Made by a program: the position numbers and the translations under genes. DNA of 49,553 nt from MHLP01 sp043736515 (GTDB lineage Bacteria > Patescibacteriota > Minisyncoccia > Phycocordibacterales > UBA6899): the NCBI GenBank assembly GCA_043736515.1, contig JAYTCK010000045.1, positions 1 to 49,553 of the forward strand, written 5' to 3'. Below are positions 33,594-43,024 of this stretch, piece by piece (position 1 is the stretch's first letter; each line of letters begins with the position of its first letter). The notes under the pieces are model-generated. The model was not told the DNA's origin. It was given only the letters and a program-made list of their open reading frames with translations, and did no database searches.

Positions 33594-35333
33594 TCAAAAA
33601 GCATAGAAATAAAACCTGCTAGTTGAGGTAGCCAAAGTGAGTCCTGGAAGCTCATTTTTGAGGCTGGGTGAGATTGGGGCCTCTGAAGCAAGGTAATCCA
33701 TGCGATAGGCCAATACTTGCTCCTTGAGGTCTTCTTGAACAAAACTTCGGTATTTTTCCACAAGCTCAGGGATTTGCGCCAAGACCCACGGATCAGCGCC
33801 TTCGGCAAACATATTGGTCCAGTTGGTAAAGAAGTATATATGGATATCCTCGGGGTGGGCTTCCATGTATTCACGAGCCTGCTCTGGGTCTATTCCGGCT
33901 AATCGCAGGCGCAAAAGATAGTTATGGAGAACCCGCTCATTTGTGATCCCAAAAAAAGTAGATGTGGTGGTATATGTATTACAGTGCGTATACGCCGGAA
34001 TAAGGCGCTCAAATTGCTCATTGTTTTCTTTGATCAACACAACACAATCTTTTTGCGCCTGAGTATTCAAAAAATCAAACGCACCGGCATATTGTTGCAG
34101 CTTCCGAAAATCCCCGACCTTGTACACATAACTGAATGCATACAAGGTACCTACTGCGAGACAAAGTGTGACGCCGATGCTTATTCCCAAAAACCACAAT
34201 GTGCGCAAATATCGACGCCACACTAAATAAGACACGAGCACTGAAACCAAAAGTGTGATTGGAATAGTATATTGAACAAAATGGTGGTACCAAATTGCTC
34301 TTCCAGTAATTATTTGTTGATTAAACGCTATCCAGCTTCCGAGCATAAGTGCGGACATAAATAACCACACCTTACTATTTTCTTCAATATATTCGCGATC
34401 TTTCTTGAAATAATATGAATAACAAAAGCTGATCACAAAGAAGAGTGTTGTGGCGATAAGCAGTTTATTAAAAACAGGACTGTGAGTAAAATATAGTCCA
34501 TTTCGCTCGGCAAGCATCTTCCCCTCCTCCCCCCCGACAGCCGTCAGGGTGTTATACCAATAAGGGGCATCAATGATCAGGGAGATAAGCAAGGCGATTC
34601 CTAATTCTTTCACAATCACATACTCCTTTCGCAAAATAAAAATTCCTATTGTAGACACCAGAATTGAAATCGAGATACCGAGCGTAAAAAAATACCCTAC
34701 TGTCGCCGCAAGCAGGACGCCGACCCCAACATATGCATAGCGATATTTTCGCGCGACAACCCACCAAATTAGGTTCAGTAGTCCAAAGATCATGAGTGCC
34801 CCGATAATCGGATTAGCCGGACGTGTCCACAACAAAAGACTTGTCTCGTGATTCATGCCCCGGAGTAAAGGAATGGAGACTTGATAATTTACCAGTTCGG
34901 TCCCAAATATGACTAAAAGTCCGGATGTAAGTGCGGCTAATTTTGCGTATTCCCTTTCTCTGCCAATCATATTGACCACCAAAAAATAGGCGAGGAAAAA
35001 CAACATTGCGGGGAAAAGGAATTTGCTTGCGATCATTACAAACGAGAGACCGAACAATAACGCAGGAATAGCATAAAAATATTCGTTAATCGGGGGCATG
35101 ATCACAGAATCATTTTTGTACTCATAGAGGTGAAACGAGGCAACCGCCAAGTGTCCATCAAGTATCTCCTGTATGCGCGCGCGGTAGTGATCTTCATTGT
35201 CTAAATACAGAAATTGTACCCCCCTGTAATCTTCCCCAAGCGCAAAAGGCGCAAGGATAGAGGGCAGAACCGCCAAAATGCCGACAAAGACAGCGAAGCA
35301 AAGTGCTAAAAAATATTCCCGGAAAAATCTCAT
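33594..35333 (-). CDS. large multi-pass membrane protein, GT-C-like
   Basis: 579 residues with about 12 hydrophobic segments, an acidic first loop (residues ~35-55, FLYLDNEDHYRARI) and a soluble C-terminal portion (~430-579). The layout resembles GT-C glycosyltransferases that use lipid-linked sugars, and the Asp-Asn-Glu-Asp pattern could be the catalytic loop, but I cannot assign a family. The ATG at 35333 overlaps the previous stop (TAATG); a TTG start at 35354 is less likely. It lies among methyltransferases in the leftward block. Confidence 0.65.
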   Translation of the reverse strand: MRFFREYFLALCFAVFVGILAVLPSILAPFALGEDYRGVQFLYLDNEDHYRARIQEILDGHLAVASFHLYEYKNDSVIMPPINEYFYAIPALLFGLSFVMIASKFLFPAMLFFLAYFLVVNMIGREREYAKLAALTSGLLVIFGTELVNYQVSIPLLRGMNHETSLLLWTRPANPIIGALMIFGLLNLIWWVVARKYRYAYVGVGVLLAATVGYFFTLGISISILVSTIGIFILRKEYVIVKELGIALLISLIIDAPYWYNTLTAVGGEEGKMLAERNGLYFTHSPVFNKLLIATTLFFVISFCYSYYFKKDREYIEENSKVWLFMSALMLGSWIAFNQQIITGRAIWYHHFVQYTIPITLLVSVLVSYLVWRRYLRTLWFLGISIGVTLCLAVGTLYAFSYVYKVGDFRKLQQYAGAFDFLNTQAQKDCVVLIKENNEQFERLIPAYTHCNTYTTTSTFFGITNERVLHNYLLRLRLAGIDPEQAREYMEAHPEDIHIYFFTNWTNMFAEGADPWVLAQIPELVEKYRSFVQEDLKEQVLAYRMDYLASEAPISPSLKNELPGLTLATSTSRFYFYAF

Positions 35334-36052
35334 TATTTCTTTTTTGCTACGCAATAGAGAACAGCAGACATCGTCTCAGCATGCGGCCAATAATTAAAAA
35401 TGAGGTCGAGTAGTTTGATTGGAAATGTGGTGAACATCACGGTATTCAAGATCAGCGAATAGAAAAATGGGGATCCGAACGAGAAAATCGTGGCAAAAAG
35501 ATGATTAATATAGACAGTGAACGCCGAAAACGGTCCGGCGCGAACACCAATCTCCATGATATCAAATCCCTCAAAAAGCACACTAATCCCCTCGTGCGTA
35601 AATCGCTGATAATCTGACGGGGAGGAATGAAATGGATACAAAAACGGAATAGCAACGTACACCAGCCCGCCAGAATGAAGCAGGCGCCACATTTCACGAA
35701 CGGCCGCTTGCGGATCTTTTACATGCTCAAGGACATTATCAGAAATGATTCGAGACACAGCACCCCCCTCCAGAGGAACCGCTAATACGTCCGCAACGAT
35801 CCCCACCCCCGCATAAGGATAGATATCTACATTTATTACACTTGGGTCGCTCATTAATCTTGGTCCCGAACCAAGATTAAGAGTTTTACCGTTAGATGGA
35901 TATTTTTTTAGAAACTTCTCACCCGAAAGTCCGCAAAACATCATCGGACCAAAGACCGTTCCTATAAAATAATAAAATTTTGGCCAACGTTTAAAAAAAA
36001 CACGAATATCAAATGTTGCAATAGTATTTTCTTGTTCTGTTTTTTTGCTCAT
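35333..36052 (-). CDS. SAM-dependent methyltransferase (type 11), gene A
   Basis: 239 residues. The glycine motif TLNLGSGPRLM, the INVDIYPY acidic residue, SDNVLEHVKDPQAAVREMWRLLHSGG and VYVAIPFLYPFHSSPSDYQRF mark a class I methyltransferase common in CPR glycan clusters. The hydrophobic C-terminal half may bind the membrane. The ATG at 36052 overlaps the upstream stop (ATGA). Substrate unknown. Confidence 0.83.
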   Translation of the reverse strand: MSKKTEQENTIATFDIRVFFKRWPKFYYFIGTVFGPMMFCGLSGEKFLKKYPSNGKTLNLGSGPRLMSDPSVINVDIYPYAGVGIVADVLAVPLEGGAVSRIISDNVLEHVKDPQAAVREMWRLLHSGGLVYVAIPFLYPFHSSPSDYQRFTHEGISVLFEGFDIMEIGVRAGPFSAFTVYINHLFATIFSFGSPFFYSLILNTVMFTTFPIKLLDLIFNYWPHAETMSAVLYCVAKKK

Positions 36053-36816
36053 TTTTTTGTTGCAGTAAGTATCCATCCTGAATTATTCGGTGGAGGAGTG
36101 ACTTTAATATTTTGTAGCGGAAATCCTTCAACAAGGGCAATCACTTCTTCTTTCTTCCAGTAATTCGCCACATCAGGAATAAGTTGATCAAACACAATGC
36201 TATGCACATGCCAAAAATCAAAAGTTGAAAGTTGTTTCAAATAGTTACTGGGACCCTTGAATATCTTTATAAAAACATACAGTGGGATCGAGCAAAAATA
36301 CGAGAGAAAATGCACGAGTCCTAATGGGAGTTTCGATGTGAGGTGGATACGTACAGGGTCTACGTAGCGCACTATCCACTCATTACCTTCATAACCGTAT
36401 ACCCAGATGAGGAGCTTCCCACCTGGCTTCAGCGCCTTTACCATGTTCGCAACTGCAAGCTTCGGTTCCTTGAGGTGATGAATCACCCCAATAGAGAAGG
36501 TAATATCAAATGCGTTGTTCCAGTCGATTTCATAAATACTTTTATACAAAACTTTTGCCGTGACAAATTCTTTGAGTGTTTCTTTTGCGCGCTCGACCGA
36601 ACGCTCATCGAAATCAAAAGCGGTGATAGAAGCCGCGCCCCACTTCATCGGCCAAAAGCTATTGCGCCCCATGCCACAGCCAGCATCCAGCACGTCTTTG
36701 CCTTTCCAATCAGTTGGTGTTAAGGGGTGTGTCCAATTAAGAAACTGCCCCTCGTAGTCTTTTGCGACCCAAGAGTATTTATCCCACTCGTACCCGAAAC
36801 GGTTTTGAGATGACAT
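36049..36816 (-). CDS. SAM-dependent methyltransferase, gene B
   Basis: 255 residues with VLDAGCGMGRNSF (~43-55), AFDFDERSVERA, FSIGVIHHLKEPKLAVANMVKALKPGG and IWVYGYEGN. Class I fold. Its end overlaps gene A by four bases. The substrate is not evident; O-methylation of a surface glycan is likely from context. Confidence 0.85.
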   Translation of the reverse strand: MSSQNRFGYEWDKYSWVAKDYEGQFLNWTHPLTPTDWKGKDVLDAGCGMGRNSFWPMKWGAASITAFDFDERSVERAKETLKEFVTAKVLYKSIYEIDWNNAFDITFSIGVIHHLKEPKLAVANMVKALKPGGKLLIWVYGYEGNEWIVRYVDPVRIHLTSKLPLGLVHFLSYFCSIPLYVFIKIFKGPSNYLKQLSTFDFWHVHSIVFDQLIPDVANYWKKEEVIALVEGFPLQNIKVTPPPNNSGWILTATKK

Positions 36817-36820
36817 GATT

Positions 36821-37402
36821 TTATTCAGCTTTTATAAACAAAAATTCTATTTCATCGAATCCTCCGACCCAGAAGCACCAAATCCGGCTGGTGGATGCGG
36901 GAGAAATATTTGCGAGAAAAGATATACATGCATTCACTACACGCAAGAAAGCAATTGTCATTTTCCCATATCCCATATATGGGAGTAGGTGAAAAAATGC
37001 AAGCCACGAAAAACGCATAGATTTCAAATTAAGGGGAACGCCGTAATAACCAGATTTTGTGAAATTCTTGTTGAAGTAAAGTGGGAATGTCACATCAAAT
37101 CCGTGTGAATGCTCTGCGTGTGTAAATCCACGACTAAAGTGCGGAACCTTTACATGTAGAGTCCCACCCACCTTGAGCATGCGATGAAACTCTTTCATGA
37201 TGACAAATGGCTTATCAAGATGCTCGAGTACGTGAAATGCTTCAATGAGGTCTACGGAATTATCTTTAAAAGGATATGGGGCAGCATTAAGGTCGTGGAC
37301 GACATCTGGCCTCGCTAGTTGGGACCAGTCGACATTAATATAGCCAACCTTGTGGTCTTCCCCGCAACCGAGGTTGAGTTTATTTAAAACATTGTCACTC
37401 AT
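36821..37402 (-). CDS. SAM-dependent methyltransferase, gene C
   Basis: 193 residues with KLNLGCGEDHKVGYINVDW (8-26), VDLIEAFHVLEHLDKPF and MLKVGGTLHVKVPHFS. It is short for the class, and the C-terminal half is membrane-prone. A TAGACT sequence lies six bases before the ATG. Four bases separate it from gene B, so A, B and C are probably co-transcribed. Confidence 0.83.
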   Translation of the reverse strand: MSDNVLNKLNLGCGEDHKVGYINVDWSQLARPDVVHDLNAAPYPFKDNSVDLIEAFHVLEHLDKPFVIMKEFHRMLKVGGTLHVKVPHFSRGFTHAEHSHGFDVTFPLYFNKNFTKSGYYGVPLNLKSMRFSWLAFFHLLPYMGYGKMTIAFLRVVNACISFLANISPASTSRIWCFWVGGFDEIEFLFIKAE

Positions 37403-37444
37403 AAAGTCAGTCTAGTCTATCAACAATAATCAGTATAAACAACT

Positions 37445-39307
37445 TTACAGAAACCGCTTTTGCCACTCGAGGAATACGAGAATATTCCAGAGTTTTTTGC
37501 GGTGGTCGCGCTTCCCGGACTGATGTTCCTGCCAAAGCTCCTGGATGTATTTTTTGTTCACTATGTCATCGTTTCCAACTGACCCTATGAGCTCCTCTCC
37601 CCATGGGCGAAGCGGGCCACGAAGCCAAGCACCGACAGGTACCCCAAAGCCCTTCTTTTTGCGATGCACGATGTGCCGCGGTAGTTTTGTCTCCATCAGT
37701 TTTTTGAGCAGATATTTTGTCGTTAGTCCGCGCAGCTTGTACTGATACGGAAGACGGTTAGCGAATTCAACAAGTTCATAGTCGAGAAACGGCGCGCGCG
37801 TTTCAAGTGACGCATACATACTTGCGCGATCAACTTTTACCATCACCTGATCCATCATATACGTGCGCTGATAGGCGTAAAGTAATCGGTTGCGTTCATC
37901 CTCTGCGACGAACTCACTTCCGTATCGCTCGGCACTTTCGTACGGGTTTTCTTTTTGAACCACATTCCACACTTCCCGCGAAAAGAGTTGCGCACGCTCC
38001 TCTTCATTCCAAGTGCCAAGCCAGCGCATATGCCTTCGCACAATATTATTTTCTTCTGCACCACCCATAAATTGTCTCAATTTGAATTCGAGGCTCATGT
38101 TTGCGGAAGAAGCGGGCAGATGCTCAAGTGCAAATCTGCTAATTCCCTCGCGTATTCCTTTTGGAAATGTGCGGTAGGTGTTCATCATTCGCTCCGCCTG
38201 AAAGGTGGGATATCCGGCAAAAAGTTCGTCTCCCCCATCCCCTCCAAGTGCGACCGTCACGTGCTCTTTAGTAAAGCGCGAGAGCAGATAGGTAGGAATG
38301 ATCGATACGTCCGCAAGCGGTTCATCAAGCATGCTCAAGATCTTTGGTAGGATATCTATGGAATCCTTTCCGGAAAGTACTTTGTGGTGATGTTTCGTAT
38401 TAAGAAATGATGCGACCTCCTTGGCATACTGCGACTCGTCAAAACTTGCCTCATCAAATCCGATAGAAAAGGTGTGAATTGTTTCACCTTTTGCCTTGGC
38501 GGCGTAGTACGCGATTGTCGAGCTATCCAGCCCCCCGCTCAAAAATATACCCACGGGAACATCCGCGACAAGCCGTTTTTGGGTTGCTTCGGAAAGGTGA
38601 CGATCGAGCCCGACAAGTGCCTCACGAAAACTGATTGGAGACTCCTTAAACTCCGGGTTCCAAAATTTTTCTTTGCGTATTTGCCCTTCCTCATATACCA
38701 AAAATGTTCCGGGTTCAAGTTTGGAAATACCCCTATAGATAGATGCGGGAGTTGGCACATAGTCGAGTGCAAAATACGCGTTAAGTGCCGATGGGTCAAT
38801 CTCTTTTTTTACTCCCCTGTGTGCGAGGAGTGCCTTGGGTTCTGATTCAAACATGAACACTGTGTTTTTTTCATGCAACCAATACAGAGGTTTTTTTCCC
38901 ATCCGGTAACGAGCCACGACAAGTTTTTTGCGATGCGCATCATAAAGAGCAATTGCAAACATGCCACTCAATTTTGCAAAACATGCTTCTCCATATTTTT
39001 CATAGAGCGCAATGATTACCTCAGTGTCAGAAGTACTTTGAAATGGGTAGACTCCCAGTTCTTTTTTGAGCTCTCTGTAGTTGTAGATCTCACCATTAAA
39101 AATTATTGCGATGGTACGTGAGGAATTCCACATCGGTTGGTGCCCCGAGGGCGAAAGATCGATAATAGACAAACGTGCGTGCCCAAGACCAACGTTGTGC
39201 TCAAAATAGGTCCCCTCATCATCAGGTCCGCGGTGTGCGAGTGTTGCGAGCATTGCTTTCAAGTCTCGTTCATCTCCTTTCCCAACAAAGCCGGTGATTC
39301 CGCACAT
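37445..39307 (-). CDS. asnB: asparagine synthetase (glutamine-hydrolysing)
   Basis: 620 residues. Cys2 is the N-terminal nucleophile for glutamine hydrolysis; LAHRGPDDEG (~23-32), GHARLSIIDLS and FNGEIYNY belong to the glutaminase domain. LSGGLDSST is the PP-loop of the synthetase domain, followed by GGDGGDELFAGY. AsnB-like genes in glycan clusters may amidate sugar carboxylates, but ordinary asparagine synthesis is equally possible. It lies two bases after the GT2 gene. Confidence 0.93.
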   Translation of the reverse strand: MCGITGFVGKGDERDLKAMLATLAHRGPDDEGTYFEHNVGLGHARLSIIDLSPSGHQPMWNSSRTIAIIFNGEIYNYRELKKELGVYPFQSTSDTEVIIALYEKYGEACFAKLSGMFAIALYDAHRKKLVVARYRMGKKPLYWLHEKNTVFMFESEPKALLAHRGVKKEIDPSALNAYFALDYVPTPASIYRGISKLEPGTFLVYEEGQIRKEKFWNPEFKESPISFREALVGLDRHLSEATQKRLVADVPVGIFLSGGLDSSTIAYYAAKAKGETIHTFSIGFDEASFDESQYAKEVASFLNTKHHHKVLSGKDSIDILPKILSMLDEPLADVSIIPTYLLSRFTKEHVTVALGGDGGDELFAGYPTFQAERMMNTYRTFPKGIREGISRFALEHLPASSANMSLEFKLRQFMGGAEENNIVRRHMRWLGTWNEEERAQLFSREVWNVVQKENPYESAERYGSEFVAEDERNRLLYAYQRTYMMDQVMVKVDRASMYASLETRAPFLDYELVEFANRLPYQYKLRGLTTKYLLKKLMETKLPRHIVHRKKKGFGVPVGAWLRGPLRPWGEELIGSVGNDDIVNKKYIQELWQEHQSGKRDHRKKLWNILVFLEWQKRFL

Positions 39308-39309
39308 GG

Positions 39310-40266
39310 CTAGTCAAGATTTAACGTCTTCTTTATCATGTATGGTCGTTTGCCCTGAGATTCATAATAAGTACGCATGAGCATTTCGGCGACAATACCC
39401 ATCAAAAAGAATTGCATGGCGACAATAAAAAACATTGCGGAAAGTGTCGGAAGAGGAGTTTGAATGAGAGAAATATTTAATGCAATACGCATGTAGATTG
39501 CCAGACTGATCGCAATAAACGAAACAAGGAGGGACCAGAAGCCCGCATAGGCAAAAAAGTGCATCGGACGATTCATGTATTTTTCGAGGAATTTAAGGAG
39601 GAGGAGGTCCGGTAGTACCCGAAGCAAGCGAGAGAAGCCGTAATTGCTCTTGCCGTGAATGCGGGGTGCAAAACGCACCTCTACTTCGCCTATGCGCGCA
39701 CCTTGTCTCTTAGCATATGCCGGAATGAAGCGATGCATCTCACCGTAGAGCATAATGTTTTTGATCACGTCGCGACGATAACCCTTAAGCGTGCATCCGA
39801 AATCATTCAGATTCACGCCGGTTACCCACGAGATGAGACCGTTTGCCGCGAGCGATGGAATTTTCCTTCTCAGCATTTGCCCTTTCCAACGGTTCTTTCT
39901 CCATCCCGAAACAACATCATAACCCTCATCCATTTTGTCTATAATTGTCTTAATATCTTCTGGGTCATTCTCCAGATCACTATCAATCAGGATGACGATG
40001 TCTCCTGTGGAAGCATCAATACCCGCTGAAAGCGCGGCGGTTTGACCAAAATTATGACGAAAGTGGATGACTTTGACATGGGGGTCTTTAGCGGCGAGTT
40101 CCGCAAGAACTGCGAAACTATTATCTTTGGATCCATCGTCAACCAATATAATCTCGTATTCGTATCCAAGTTTCCTCAAAACAGCTGTCACTCGTTCATA
40201 GAAAATCGGCAGATTGAGGGCCTCATTGTATGCAGGAACCACAATGGAAATGGTCTCATTTTTCAT
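39310..40266 (-). CDS. GT2-family polyprenyl-phosphate glycosyltransferase (DPM1/ArnC-like)
   Basis: 318 residues. A GT-A domain contains SIVVPAYNEALNLP (7-20), IILVDDGSKDNS (39-50) and LIDSDLENDPED (~93-104; the Asp-x-Asp site), and two C-terminal membrane helices are near 240-300. Such enzymes attach a sugar to undecaprenyl phosphate for use by GT-C transferases, which are encoded close by. It opens the leftward block from a clear promoter. Confidence 0.9.
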   Translation of the reverse strand: MKNETISIVVPAYNEALNLPIFYERVTAVLRKLGYEYEIILVDDGSKDNSFAVLAELAAKDPHVKVIHFRHNFGQTAALSAGIDASTGDIVILIDSDLENDPEDIKTIIDKMDEGYDVVSGWRKNRWKGQMLRRKIPSLAANGLISWVTGVNLNDFGCTLKGYRRDVIKNIMLYGEMHRFIPAYAKRQGARIGEVEVRFAPRIHGKSNYGFSRLLRVLPDLLLLKFLEKYMNRPMHFFAYAGFWSLLVSFIAISLAIYMRIALNISLIQTPLPTLSAMFFIVAMQFFLMGIVAEMLMRTYYESQGKRPYMIKKTLNLD

Positions 40267-40272
40267 TTGCCT

Positions 40273-40301
40273 ATCATAGCAACCAAGGTCAAGGAGAGCA
40301 A
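40273..40301 (-). promoter_or_regulatory. promoter of the leftward GT2-asnB block
   Basis: Minus strand TTGCTC (40301-40296), 17-base spacer, TATGAT (40278-40273) with a TGC extension. Six bases to the ATG at 40266, so a leaderless transcript is predicted. Confidence 0.7.
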
Positions 40302-40345
40302 CGAAAGAGTGAGAATACGCATTATTAAAATATCTTCTTGTGCTG

Positions 40346-40351
40346 TATCAT
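40346..40351 (+). promoter_or_regulatory. possible -10 box of the GT39-like gene
   Basis: TATCAT, six bases before the ATG at 40358. No convincing -35, but the distance fits the pattern of other genes in the window. Confidence 0.3.
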
Positions 40352-40357
40352 AAAAAA

Positions 40358-41716
40358 ATGGATTTTTGGAAAAAGCACAATGTGCTTATACTGCTGTTTG
40401 TTATTGCGTTTTCTCTACGCCTAATCTTTGCCCTCCCCTCGCTGAACACACCTCAGCTTTCCGGATCCACAATCACCGCTGACGGGTATTATGAAATTAC
40501 CCAAAATCTACTTCAGGGCAACGGATTTAGTAGATCGGCAATTAATGCTCCAGCTGTGGTTCCGGACTCAGTGCGCATGCCCCTCTACCCACTTCTCATT
40601 GCTTTTATGGTTTGGCTCACCGGGAACTTCAAAATCTTTTTACTTTTTCAGATCGTTATCGGGAGTTTTATTCCAATCCTCGCCCGGAAGATCGCATTCA
40701 TGCTTACTGCAAAGGATACGATCGCCATTATGGTGGGATTATTCCTGGCCCTAGAACCGCTTAATGCATGGCTGTCGACATTTTTGCTTACGGAAACATT
40801 TTTCACATTCTTTTTTCTCAGCGCTTGTATTTACTTTCTTTCCTATCTTGATCAAAGAAAAATTTTCCACCTCGCACTCTGTGGACTCCTTCTGGGTGTA
40901 GCGACACTCGTACGTCCAACGACACAATTTCTTCCGATACTGCTTGCAATACTGCTTCTTATAAAACATTGGCAGTATCGGCGTGAAATAGTTAAGGCAA
41001 TTTTTGTTTTTCTTTTAGTTTTTTATTGCACACTAACCCCTTGGATGGTCCGCAACTATAACGTATTCGGCAGTGCGGCACTCAATGTACAGAGTACGAG
41101 CATCCTCTATGCATTTTTCGTGCCATCAGTAATTGCGCTCGAAGAACATATCAGCTTTGGTGAAGCGCAGCGCAAGTTCACAGGAAGCGACAATATCGGG
41201 GGTATTGAAGATGTGAATCTTGGTAATAGCGCAGAGTACAAAAAACAAGCACTGAGAGAACTGCAAAAACACCCCGTTGGAATTGCGAAATCTTTATGGA
41301 CAACTTTTTATGCATTCTTTACCAATGACGGATATCGCGCCATTACACCGTATTACCCACTGCTCTCGTTTGACGCCCCGGGAGTGGGAATGTCACAAAT
41401 ATTAAAACAGCCCAAAGATTTCATCCCGCTCTTTGCTTCGCCGGGCATACAGCTCATCATCTTTGGCAGACTCCTGTGGATCACCATCAGTATGTTCTTT
41501 TTTGTTGGTCTCTATCTCTTTATAAAAGAAAAGGAATATTCAGCCCCCTCCCTCTTCGTCGCCCTTCTCCTGTGTTATTTTCTTGCAACCACCGCATTGG
41601 TTGGCCTTGCCGTAAATGGGAGATTCCGTATTCCCGTTGAGGTTTTCATCATCACACTGGCGCTTTATTCCTTTCAGTATTTCATGTACCGATTCCGCAC
41701 TAAAGCAGAAACTTAA
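40358..41716 (+). CDS. GT39/PMT-like membrane glycosyltransferase
   Basis: 452 residues with about 11 hydrophobic segments. The first loop holds TADGYYEITQNLLQGNGFS (~41-59), the acidic residue and GxxF pattern of protein-mannosyltransferase-like GT-C enzymes, which move a sugar from a lipid carrier. ATG at 40358 chosen over a GTG at 40340. Divergent from the GT2 gene. Sugar and acceptor unknown. Confidence 0.8.
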   Translation: MDFWKKHNVLILLFVIAFSLRLIFALPSLNTPQLSGSTITADGYYEITQNLLQGNGFSRSAINAPAVVPDSVRMPLYPLLIAFMVWLTGNFKIFLLFQIVIGSFIPILARKIAFMLTAKDTIAIMVGLFLALEPLNAWLSTFLLTETFFTFFFLSACIYFLSYLDQRKIFHLALCGLLLGVATLVRPTTQFLPILLAILLLIKHWQYRREIVKAIFVFLLVFYCTLTPWMVRNYNVFGSAALNVQSTSILYAFFVPSVIALEEHISFGEAQRKFTGSDNIGGIEDVNLGNSAEYKKQALRELQKHPVGIAKSLWTTFYAFFTNDGYRAITPYYPLLSFDAPGVGMSQILKQPKDFIPLFASPGIQLIIFGRLLWITISMFFFVGLYLFIKEKEYSAPSLFVALLLCYFLATTALVGLAVNGRFRIPVEVFIITLALYSFQYFMYRFRTKAET

Positions 41717-41720
41717 TCCC

Positions 41721-41749
41721 TTGCAGCACTTGGTGTCATTCAGTATACT
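41721..41749 (+). promoter_or_regulatory. promoter of C-methyltransferase copy 2
   Basis: TTGCAG (41721-41726), 17-base spacer, TATACT (41744-41749), six bases before the ATG at 41756. It sits in the 39-base gap after the GT39-like gene. Confidence 0.75.
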
Positions 41750-41755
41750 CGTTCT

Positions 41756-43003
41756 ATGAATTCACCCTGTGTAGAAAAGAAAATATGCCGACTTTGCAAA
41801 AGCGCCGCACTTGAGCCTTTTTTAGATCTCGGGGAGCAACCTCCCGCAAATTCCTTCCTTAAACCCGAGGACTTCAAGAGCGAAGTATCTTTCCCACTCG
41901 CGGTAAAACGTTGCACAGAAACAAACTGTGGCTTCGTACAACTCGCACACGTCGTCGACCCCGAAATACTTTTTGCAAATTATGTATACGTCTCCTCTAC
42001 TTCTCCTGTGTTTGTCCGTCACTTCGAAGAATATGCACAAGCAATGCATGAACGACTCAATTTAAAAGGTGCGCTGACGCTCGACATCGGCTCAAACGAC
42101 GGAGTGCTCGTACGTCCCCTTAAAAATCTTGGTGCAAAAGCATTGGGGGTAGATCCGGCAAAAATGATTGCTGAGCAAGCGACAGCGAGTGGGTGTGAAA
42201 CAATCCACGGATACTTCAGTGAATCCTTTGCAAAAGAACTCGCAGCAAAACGCACTAAAGCAAAACTCATCACAGCAAATAATGTCTTCGCACACATCGA
42301 TGATCTTGACGATGTGACGCTGGGTGTAAAAGCCCTCCTTGCACAAGATGGACTCTTTGCAATCGAGGCGCCCTACTTGGTAGACTTTATTGAAAAGAAG
42401 CTTTTTGATACGGTTTATCACGAACATCTTTCCTATCTTGCCCTCCGCCCCCTTGAAGCATTTTTCAAACGCTATGATATGCGCATTGTCGATGTCGAGC
42501 GCGTGAATACTCACGGAGGATCAGTGCGCATACTCGTTGCCCACCAGGACTCTCCTTTTACAAAGACATCGACCGTGGATGAGATGATTAAGTATGAGGA
42601 AAAAATAGGACTTCACACGCCGGCGATCTACCGCCAGTTTTCTGACGAAGTACTTAAAAACAAAGAAGCCCTGCACTCACTCCTTGGGGCGCTAAAAAAG
42701 GAGGGTAAAAAGATCGCTGGCTATGGCGCACCCGCAAAGGGTAATACCCTGCTGAATTTCGTGCAAATTGACTCCCAAACGCTCGATTATATAGTGGATG
42801 ATAGTCCGCTCAAACAAGGACTTTTTACTCCTGGAACTCACATTCCCGTGCGTGGGAGTGCAGCGCTCACCGAGACCCCTCCCGATTATCTCTTCATACT
42901 CGCATGGAACTTTGCCGAATCGATTATGAAAAAGAATGATGTGTTTGTACAAAATGGCGGCAAGTTCATTATCCCCGTCCCTACCCCGAGTATTATTTCA
43001 TAA
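41756..43003 (+). CDS. sugar C-methyltransferase (NovU/TylCIII-type), copy 2
   Basis: 415 residues, paralogous to the gene at 27.9 kb and with the same three-part layout. The zinc-binding segment begins CRLCKSAALEPFLDLGEQPP; the SAM motif is TLDIGSNDGVLV; then NNVFAHIDDL, YHEHLSYLALRP, THGGSVR and GAPAKGNTLLNF. The His-Glu-His site is intact. An SDR-family sugar enzyme follows by 21 bases. Two methyltransferases may act on different keto-sugars, one per nucleotide-sugar branch. Confidence 0.88.
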   Translation: MNSPCVEKKICRLCKSAALEPFLDLGEQPPANSFLKPEDFKSEVSFPLAVKRCTETNCGFVQLAHVVDPEILFANYVYVSSTSPVFVRHFEEYAQAMHERLNLKGALTLDIGSNDGVLVRPLKNLGAKALGVDPAKMIAEQATASGCETIHGYFSESFAKELAAKRTKAKLITANNVFAHIDDLDDVTLGVKALLAQDGLFAIEAPYLVDFIEKKLFDTVYHEHLSYLALRPLEAFFKRYDMRIVDVERVNTHGGSVRILVAHQDSPFTKTSTVDEMIKYEEKIGLHTPAIYRQFSDEVLKNKEALHSLLGALKKEGKKIAGYGAPAKGNTLLNFVQIDSQTLDYIVDDSPLKQGLFTPGTHIPVRGSAALTETPPDYLFILAWNFAESIMKKNDVFVQNGGKFIIPVPTPSIIS

Positions 43004-43024
43004 AATTAATTAATTACATTTACT

